DNA from: Enterovibrio qingdaonensis
GTDB taxonomy: Bacteria > Pseudomonadota > Gammaproteobacteria > Enterobacterales > Vibrionaceae
DNA: 64,000 nt
NCBI RefSeq assembly: GCF_028683135.1
Contig: NZ_JAJUBB010000020.1
Location: 1-64,000, forward strand
Direction: 5' to 3'
Shown: one piece after another, positions 58,974 to 64,000 of the stretch
Layout: every line of letters begins with the position of its first letter
Numbering within the stretch: position 1 is the first letter of the stretch
Notes under the pieces: generated by a model
Databases searched by the model: none
The model's input: the letters and a program-made list of their open reading frames with translations, nothing else
Told to the model about the DNA's origin: nothing
Position numbers and translations under genes: made by a program

Positions 58974-59471
58974 ATGTTGGAGACCCTTCCTTTAGGTGTT
59001 GTTGCGCTTGGTGGCGCAATCATTCTGGGTTTAGCTGGTTATGCAGGCTGGTTATTGGCGAAATTACGTCAACAAACCAAAATGCAGGAAGCTGCGATGA
59101 ATGCAGCGATCAAACAGCGTAACCTGAAAATCATTGAAAGCGTGGATGTCATTGCGTTGGCAACGTTGCAAGAGCAATGCGACTTGTCAGAAGCAGCGAT
59201 CCGTCTCTACATGATTATGGATCACCTGCAAGGAGAGAAGCGCGTTGATTTTCCTACGCGTTTTCCAGCATTGTATGAATTGTACGATGTGGTCAAAGAC
59301 ATGCCCCGCGGTGATGCGCGCAAAGAGATCCCAAAAAAGGAGCGAATGCGCCACGATATGCACCGTGTGAAAGCAGAGTCTAGGCTTCAGCAGGCGATTC
59401 ATACCGAGCTTGAGGAAATTTTGGCATTTACAGGTGCCAAAATTACTCCAGTAAGAACCCTGGCAAGCTAA
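58974..59471 (+). CDS. DUF2489 family membrane-anchored protein
   Basis: The 165-aa protein has one N-terminal membrane helix (about 5-27) and a soluble helical part with FPALYELYDVVKDMPRGDAR. The family is found next to yihI in Vibrio and relatives; function is unknown. It starts at the base after the yihI stop. Confidence 0.85.
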   Translation: MLETLPLGVVALGGAIILGLAGYAGWLLAKLRQQTKMQEAAMNAAIKQRNLKIIESVDVIALATLQEQCDLSEAAIRLYMIMDHLQGEKRVDFPTRFPALYELYDVVKDMPRGDARKEIPKKERMRHDMHRVKAESRLQQAIHTELEEILAFTGAKITPVRTLAS

Positions 59472-59528
59472 ACGGTACGATCAGCCCAACAGATTTACCG
59501 AGCTAAGCCGAAGAAAGATTCATCCGCG

Positions 59529-59588
59529 ACCGGAGAGTGTGCAAAAATACACCTAAGCATATTGGCTCGGGTGGATTACCTCTCCGGT
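59529..59588. other. Inverted repeat in the hemN leader
   Basis: ACCGGAGAG (59529-59537) and CTCTCCGGT (59580-59588) are perfect 9-bp arms around 42 nt, followed by a T-rich stretch and the hemN start. It could be an RNA hairpin acting as terminator for the upstream gene or as a leader switch; nothing in it marks a known riboswitch. Confidence 0.45.
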
Positions 59589-59612
59589 TGTTTATTTTTG
59601 GCGGGAACATAG

Positions 59613-60986
59613 ATGTCTAAGCAGCAAATTATTTGGGATCAGGATCTGATTGAGAAGTATAACTACTCAGGTCCACGTTATACGTCCTATCCGACCGCAC
59701 TGGAATTTCACGAAGTGTTCACCGCAGCCGAGTTTGACATGGCGTGTACCCAGTATCCTGAGCGCAATTTGTCGCTCTATGTACACATCCCGTTTTGCCA
59801 TACGCTGTGTTACTACTGTGGCTGCAATAAAGTCATCACTCGTCATGCGCATAAAGCGGATGAATACTTGGATGCGTTGGAGCATGAAATTCGCCAGCGT
59901 GCGTACTTGCTCCGTGAGCGCAATGTCACTCAGTTGCACTGGGGCGGCGGCACACCGACTTTTCTGACCAAGGCTCAAATCTCGCGTTTAATGACGTTGC
60001 TTCGCCAAGAGTTTCGTCTGTCACCGGATGCAGAAATAAGCATCGAAGTTGATCCACGTGAAGTGGAGCTGGACGTGCTGGATCACCTTCGTGCAGAGGG
60101 CTTTAATCGCCTGAGCATTGGTGTGCAGGACTTCGACAAAGACGTTCAAAAAGCCGTAAACCGTGAACAGGACGAAGGCTTTATCAAAGCCATGGTCGAG
60201 CGCGCCAAGGTACTTGGTTTCCGTTCAACCAACTTAGACCTGATTTATGGCCTTCCGCACCAAAATGGTGAGACGTTCGCGAAAACACTGGAGCAAGTGC
60301 TGGCAATGAAGCCGGGTCGCTTGTCTGTGTTCAACTACGCGCATCTACCGCAACTGTTTGCTGCCCAGCGTAAAATCAAAGAAGACACCTTGCCTTCTCC
60401 TCGTGAAAAGTTAGCGATGCTAGAGCAAACTATCTCGACGCTGACAGGCGCAGGGTATCAGTTTATTGGCATGGACCATTTTGCTCTGCCGGACGACGAA
60501 TTGGCGGTCGCGCAGCGTGAAGGTATTCTTCACCGAAACTTCCAAGGCTACACCACGCAAGGTGATTGCGACTTATTGGGCATGGGCGTGTCAGCGATTT
60601 CTATGATTGGTGATTGTTACGCACAAAACCAAAAAGAGCTGAAGAAGTACTACCAACAAGTTGATGAGCAACGCCATGCGTTGTGGAAAGGCGTGATGTT
60701 GGATGGGGATGACCTGCTTCGTCGTGAAGTCATCAAATCGCTGATTTGTAACTTCTCATTGGATAAGCGAGTAATTGAACGTGAATTCAATGTGGATTTC
60801 GACAGCTACTTTGCCGAAGATCTGGGCTTACTGAAGTGTTTTATCGATGATGAGCTTGTGGCCGTTGATGCAGACACCATTACTGTTACGCTGAAAGGTC
60901 GACTACTGATCCGAAATATCTGTATGTGTTTTGACACCTACCTTCGCGATCGCGCACGTCAGCAGCAGTTCTCTCGCGTGATTTAA
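59613..60986 (+). CDS. hemN: Oxygen-independent coproporphyrinogen-III oxidase HemN
   Basis: The 457-aa radical-SAM enzyme decarboxylates coproporphyrinogen III without oxygen. The cluster Cys are C62, C66 and C69 (CHTLCYYC), with the GGGTPTFL and VQDFDKDVQKAVNR segments typical of true HemN rather than HemW. The DYDL-type N-terminus (WDQDLIEKYNYSGPRYTSYP) is present. A terminator follows. Confidence 0.97.
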   Translation: MSKQQIIWDQDLIEKYNYSGPRYTSYPTALEFHEVFTAAEFDMACTQYPERNLSLYVHIPFCHTLCYYCGCNKVITRHAHKADEYLDALEHEIRQRAYLLRERNVTQLHWGGGTPTFLTKAQISRLMTLLRQEFRLSPDAEISIEVDPREVELDVLDHLRAEGFNRLSIGVQDFDKDVQKAVNREQDEGFIKAMVERAKVLGFRSTNLDLIYGLPHQNGETFAKTLEQVLAMKPGRLSVFNYAHLPQLFAAQRKIKEDTLPSPREKLAMLEQTISTLTGAGYQFIGMDHFALPDDELAVAQREGILHRNFQGYTTQGDCDLLGMGVSAISMIGDCYAQNQKELKKYYQQVDEQRHALWKGVMLDGDDLLRREVIKSLICNFSLDKRVIEREFNVDFDSYFAEDLGLLKCFIDDELVAVDADTITVTLKGRLLIRNICMCFDTYLRDRARQQQFSRVI

Positions 60987-61013
60987 TCACGGATGGTAGA
61001 ACTCCAAAAACGC

Positions 61014-61040
61014 AAAAAGCCGCATAAAGCGGCTTTTTTT
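61014..61040. terminator. Bidirectional terminator after hemN
   Basis: AAAAAGCCGC-ATAAA-GCGGCTTTTTTT between hemN and the minus-strand peptide gene; T runs on both strands. Confidence 0.85.
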
Positions 61041-61065
61041 GTGCGGTTGGCGAGCAAAAAAGTGC

Positions 61066-61179
61066 TTATACACCACCGCCGATACTGATCACAGCCAGTA
61101 CTACAGCGAGGGCTGCCGCGGCCAGTTGACCTGGACCTGCCGCAACAATTTCATTCGCAGTCAGCATTGCGTCGAACAT
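61066..61179 (-). CDS. Small membrane protein, 37 aa, unknown function
   Basis: On the minus strand the 37-codon frame starts MFDAMLTANEIVAAGPGQLA and ends in a hydrophobic helix (about 19-34) closing with SIGGGV. AGAAG lies just before the ATG; another in-frame ATG is 4 codons upstream. It has terminators on both sides (61014-61040 and 61236-61262), so it looks like its own unit. I do not recognise a family. Confidence 0.5.
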   Translation of the reverse strand: MFDAMLTANEIVAAGPGQLAAAALAVVLAVISIGGGV

Positions 61180-61235
61180 ATTACTTCTCATCCGGCGTTA
61201 GTCGAAAATCGGCGGCATTGTACGTTAGATTTGAG

Positions 61236-61262
61236 CAAAAAAACACCGGCCTTGGCCGGTGT
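61236..61262 (-). terminator. Terminator after add
   Basis: On the minus strand ACACCGGCC-AA-GGCCGGTGT is followed by a run of T residues, 30 nt after the add stop. Confidence 0.85.
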
Positions 61263-61292
61263 GTTCAAATATATTTTTACGCTGAGAGTCGC

Positions 61293-62297
61293 TTAACCGC
61301 GTGCGTGTGCTTTCGCTCTCAGCTCGGCTTTTTCACTGTCAGACAAGAACGCGATTTCTAAACCGTTTTCCTGAAGCTGGGTGATTTGAGCTTGTGTCAG
61401 ACCTGCATTCGGCGCCGCCACTTCGTATTCGTGAGGCAGTTCTATTCCAGAGACTGCTGGGTCGTCAGTGTTGAGTGTCGCAAGAATGCCATGTGCCAAG
61501 AATTGCTTAACAGGGTGGCTTTCCAGAGATGCCACTGTGCTGGTTTGGACGTTTGATGTCAGGCAAGACTCAATACCGATACGATGCTTCGCCAGATAAT
61601 CCATCAATGCTGGGTCTTCAATGGCTTTCACGCCATGGCCAATACGAGTTGCACCCAGCTCATTGATTGCTTGCCACATGCTTTGTGCACCTGCAGCTTC
61701 ACCCGCGTGAACCGTGATGTTCAGATTAGCTGCACGTACTTTGGCAAAATGGTCATTAAACAGGTGGCCAGGCTGGCCCAGTTCGTCACCGGCTAAGTCG
61801 ATAGCAACAAGGTGTTGTTTCAGGGCGAGCAGCGCATCCAACTCCTGCATGCAAGCTTCAGTGCCAAACGTACGACTCATGATGCCAATCAAATTGGTTT
61901 TCACGCCAAAGTCGTGGCTGCCTGCGGCCACGCCATCAATGATGGCTTCTACGACACCCTGAACGGGCAGCTTGTGTTTCATTGCCATGTAGTAAGGTGA
62001 GAAACGTAGCTCTGCGTAGTCAATTTTCGCGTTTAGAGCATCTTCTACGTTCTCGTATGCCACGCGACGCACGGCATCCAGATCGCCCAGTACAGCCACA
62101 CCCCAATCAAGTTTCGACAGGAATCCAACCAGATCTGGCTCGTTTGACATCACCTGAACATGCGGGCGCAGAGCGTCAATAGTGTCAGCAGGTAAGGCCA
62201 TACCAAACTTCTGACCCAGTTCCAGAATGGTGCGAATGCGAATATTACCATCAAGGTGACGGTGCAAATCCGTCAACGGAAGGTGGGTGGCGATCAT
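61293..62297 (-). CDS. add: Adenosine deaminase
   Basis: The 334-aa zinc enzyme turns adenosine into inosine. Zinc ligands are H12 and H14 (LHRHLDG), His in VHAGEA, and Asp in [16 protein letters not shown] and SNVQT are also present. It is a single gene between two terminated units. Confidence 0.96.
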   Translation of the reverse strand: MIATHLPLTDLHRHLDGNIRIRTILELGQKFGMALPADTIDALRPHVQVMSNEPDLVGFLSKLDWGVAVLGDLDAVRRVAYENVEDALNAKIDYAELRFSPYYMAMKHKLPVQGVVEAIIDGVAAGSHDFGVKTNLIGIMSRTFGTEACMQELDALLALKQHLVAIDLAGDELGQPGHLFNDHFAKVRAANLNITVHAGEAAGAQSMWQAINELGATRIGHGVKAIEDPALMDYLAKHRIGIESCLTSNVQTSTVASLESHPVKQFLAHGILATLNTDDPAVSGIELPHEYEVAAPNAGLTQAQITQLQENGLEIAFLSDSEKAELRAKAHARG

Positions 62298-62442
62298 AAA
62301 ATTATCCTTATATTTACTTTTCGCAATTATAAAGGCTATCTAGGAGATCGTCAGTACAGCTTCAGGGACAATCCGCCCAAAAGGGCGGAATTGGTTATAT
62401 TGTTTACTAGATTTGTTGATAATTTGAACTGGCCCGCGCGGG

Positions 62443-63852
62443 TTACGGCATTTGAAGCTCTTTGAGCTTACGCGTCAGTGTGTTTCTGCCCCAGCCTAGG
62501 AGTTTGGCTGCTTCTTGTTTGTGGCCACGAGTATGGCTTAACGCCTCTCTTAGTAAGATACGTTCAAACTCTGGCAGAGCCTCACGAAGTAAGTTGTCAT
62601 CACCATTGACCAAAGACGTTTTTGCCCACTTAGAGAGGGCCATCTGCCAACTGTCACCTTCTCCGCTAACCGCACTACTTGCTTCTGGTTGCATCAACTC
62701 CGGTGGCAAATCTTCAGGAAGAATTTCTTTTCCGCTAGCCATGACGGTGAGCCAACGACAGATGTTCTCTAATTGACGGACATTGCCTTGCCAAGGCAAT
62801 GACGAAATCAATTCAAGCGTGGCTGGATGTAGCGACTTTACTTCGATATCCAGCTCATCTGACGCGCGTTTCAGGAAATGTTTGGCGAGCTGACCTATGT
62901 CTTGTCGGCGCTCCCGAAGCGGGGGGAGATGAACCCGAATTACGTTCAATCGGTGGAATAGGTCTTCACGGAAAGTGCCTTCCGCAACGAGCTTTTCTAG
63001 GTTTTGGTGTGTTGCGGCAATGATGCGGACATCGACCTTGATAGCTTGATGGCCACCTACACGATAGAACTGCCCGTCAGCTAAAACGCGCAACAGGCGT
63101 GTCTGAATATCCAATGGCATGTCGCCAATTTCATCAAGAAACAGGGTGCCACCATTGGCTTGCTCGAACCGGCCTTGGCGCACACTGTTGGCACCGGTGA
63201 AGGCCCCTTTTTCATGGCCGAACAGTTCCGACTCGATCAAATCTTTGGGGATTGCAGCCATGTTGAGCGCAATGAAAGAGTTACTTGAGCGTGGGCTATG
63301 GCGGTGCAATGCATGGGCGACCAGCTCTTTACCTGTTCCGGACTCGCCGTTGATCAATACAGAAATGGATGAACGAGAAAGACGGCCAATGGCGCGGAAG
63401 ACCTCTTGCATTGAAGGTGCCTCACCAATGATTTCTGGTACGGCTTCCTTGGACTCTTTTGGTGCACGCTGACGTTTTTGCTCCTGACTGTGAGAAACCG
63501 CGCGCTCAACCAATGCAACGGCCTCATCAATATCAAAAGGCTTTGGCAGGTACTCAAACGCCCCTTTTTGGTAGGCACTGACGGCAGCATCAAGATCAGA
63601 GTGCGCTGTCATGATGATAACGGGCAGTGTGGGGTACTCATCTTGCAGACGATTGAGCAGGGTAAAGCCGTCAGTGCCGGGCATGCGGATGTCCGACACC
63701 AATACATCTGGGACTTCACGGTTTAACCCTTCGAGAACGCTGTCTGCGTCGGCAAAGGTCTCACATGCCATACCCGCGGCATTTAACGTGCGTTCTAGCA
63801 CCCAGCGGATAGAGCTGTCGTCATCGACAACCCAGATAAGTCCTTTGCTCAT
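62443..63852 (-). CDS. glnG: Nitrogen response regulator NtrC (GlnG)
   Basis: The 469-aa sigma-54 activator has a receiver domain with the phosphorylated D54 (VSDIRMPG), an AAA+ domain with GESGTGKE (169-176) and GAFTGA (216-221), and a C-terminal Fis-type helix-turn-helix (KQEAAKLLGWGRNTLTRKL). It turns on glnA and other nitrogen genes when NtrB phosphorylates it. It starts 9 nt after glnL. No strong terminator is seen downstream; a weak one (TCCGCCC/GGGCGGA) lies near 62375. Confidence 0.97.
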   Translation of the reverse strand: MSKGLIWVVDDDSSIRWVLERTLNAAGMACETFADADSVLEGLNREVPDVLVSDIRMPGTDGFTLLNRLQDEYPTLPVIIMTAHSDLDAAVSAYQKGAFEYLPKPFDIDEAVALVERAVSHSQEQKRQRAPKESKEAVPEIIGEAPSMQEVFRAIGRLSRSSISVLINGESGTGKELVAHALHRHSPRSSNSFIALNMAAIPKDLIESELFGHEKGAFTGANSVRQGRFEQANGGTLFLDEIGDMPLDIQTRLLRVLADGQFYRVGGHQAIKVDVRIIAATHQNLEKLVAEGTFREDLFHRLNVIRVHLPPLRERRQDIGQLAKHFLKRASDELDIEVKSLHPATLELISSLPWQGNVRQLENICRWLTVMASGKEILPEDLPPELMQPEASSAVSGEGDSWQMALSKWAKTSLVNGDDNLLREALPEFERILLREALSHTRGHKQEAAKLLGWGRNTLTRKLKELQMP

Positions 63853-63861
63853 GATTTCCCC

Positions 63862-64000
63862 TTAACGTTTGATCGGTAGCAAGATGGTAAATGTGGTATG
63901 CCCAGGCCAGCTGTTCACGTAAATTTTTCCCTTATGCTGATCGATAAGGTTTCGTGTGATGGATAAGCCAAGCCCTGTGCCGCCAGGGCGACCAGATACC
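63862..64000 (-). CDS. glnL: Nitrogen sensor kinase NtrB (GlnL), C-terminal part only
   Basis: The window ends inside the gene. The last 45 codons on the minus strand carry the kinase G2 box (GGTGLGLSI) and end in [10 protein letters not shown]. With glnG 9 nt downstream in the same direction this is glnL. The rest, including the phosphorylated His, is outside the window. Confidence 0.92.
   Translation of the reverse strand, partial: VSGRPGGTGLGLSITRNLIDQHKGKIYVNSWPGHTTFTILLPIKR

Overview
The window is a compact, gene-dense stretch of a gammaproteobacterial chromosome. Gene order and protein similarity (thiCEFSGH, ubiEJB-tatABC, hemCDXY/cyaA, cyaY-lptM-lysA-dapF-xerC, polA-spf-engB, yihI, hemN, glnLG), together with the small RNAs RyhB, Spot 42 and a CsrB/C-type RNA, place it on the large chromosome of a member of the Vibrionaceae. 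Some proteins recall Enterovibrio/Grimontia, but the species cannot be fixed from sequence alone. I see no prophage, insertion sequence, integron or CRISPR array.

Layout. 1-1400: tail of a (probably tRNA) transcription unit, a 43-residue membrane peptide gene, tRNA-Trp, and the fluoride exporter gene crcB. 1400-7150: a TPP riboswitch and the thiamine operon thiCEFSGH. 7150-12800: an Xaa-Pro aminopeptidase, a LysR regulator divergent from a Bcr/CflA drug exporter, a short H-NS-like protein lacking a DNA-binding domain, and an EamA transporter. 12800-21100: rmuC, ubiE-ubiJ-ubiB-tatA-tatB-tatC, tatD, hemB. 21100-26100: asnC, a large periplasmic-sensor GGDEF/EAL protein, rsmJ and two small genes. 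26300-33730: hemCDXY (minus) divergent from cyaA (plus) across a CRP-type site, then cyaY. 33890-38500: lptM, lysA, dapF, a DUF484 gene, xerC, yigB. 38480-40830: a bufferin-type operon (precursor peptide, DUF692 MNIO enzyme, DUF2063 partner, DoxX membrane protein), predicted to make a cysteine-modified, copper-binding peptide. 41200-50650: uvrD, a DUF2780 gene, ggt, rarD, recQ, a DUF3630-like gene, a preQ1-I riboswitch with the queuosine-precursor transporter yhhQ, and a GNAT gene. 50650-64000: ryhB, elbB, a GATC-dense region with a DnaA box, polA, spf, two orphan terminators suggesting further small RNAs, engB, cytochrome c4, a CsrB/C-type RNA, a methyltransferase, yihI, a DUF2489 gene, hemN, a 37-residue peptide gene, add, glnG and the end of glnL.

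How it fits together. Most of the window is housekeeping: cofactors (thiamine, heme, ubiquinone, lysine/DAP, queuosine), DNA repair and replication (uvrD, recQ, rmuC, polA, xerC) and Tat export. RNA-level regulation is rich: TPP and preQ1 riboswitches, a Fur-controlled RyhB, Spot 42 and a Csr sponge RNA. The features most worth a second look are the bufferin operon, the truncated H-NS-like protein, the orphan terminators and candidate promoters between spf and engB, the five GATC sites within 27 bp upstream of polA, and four very small genes.
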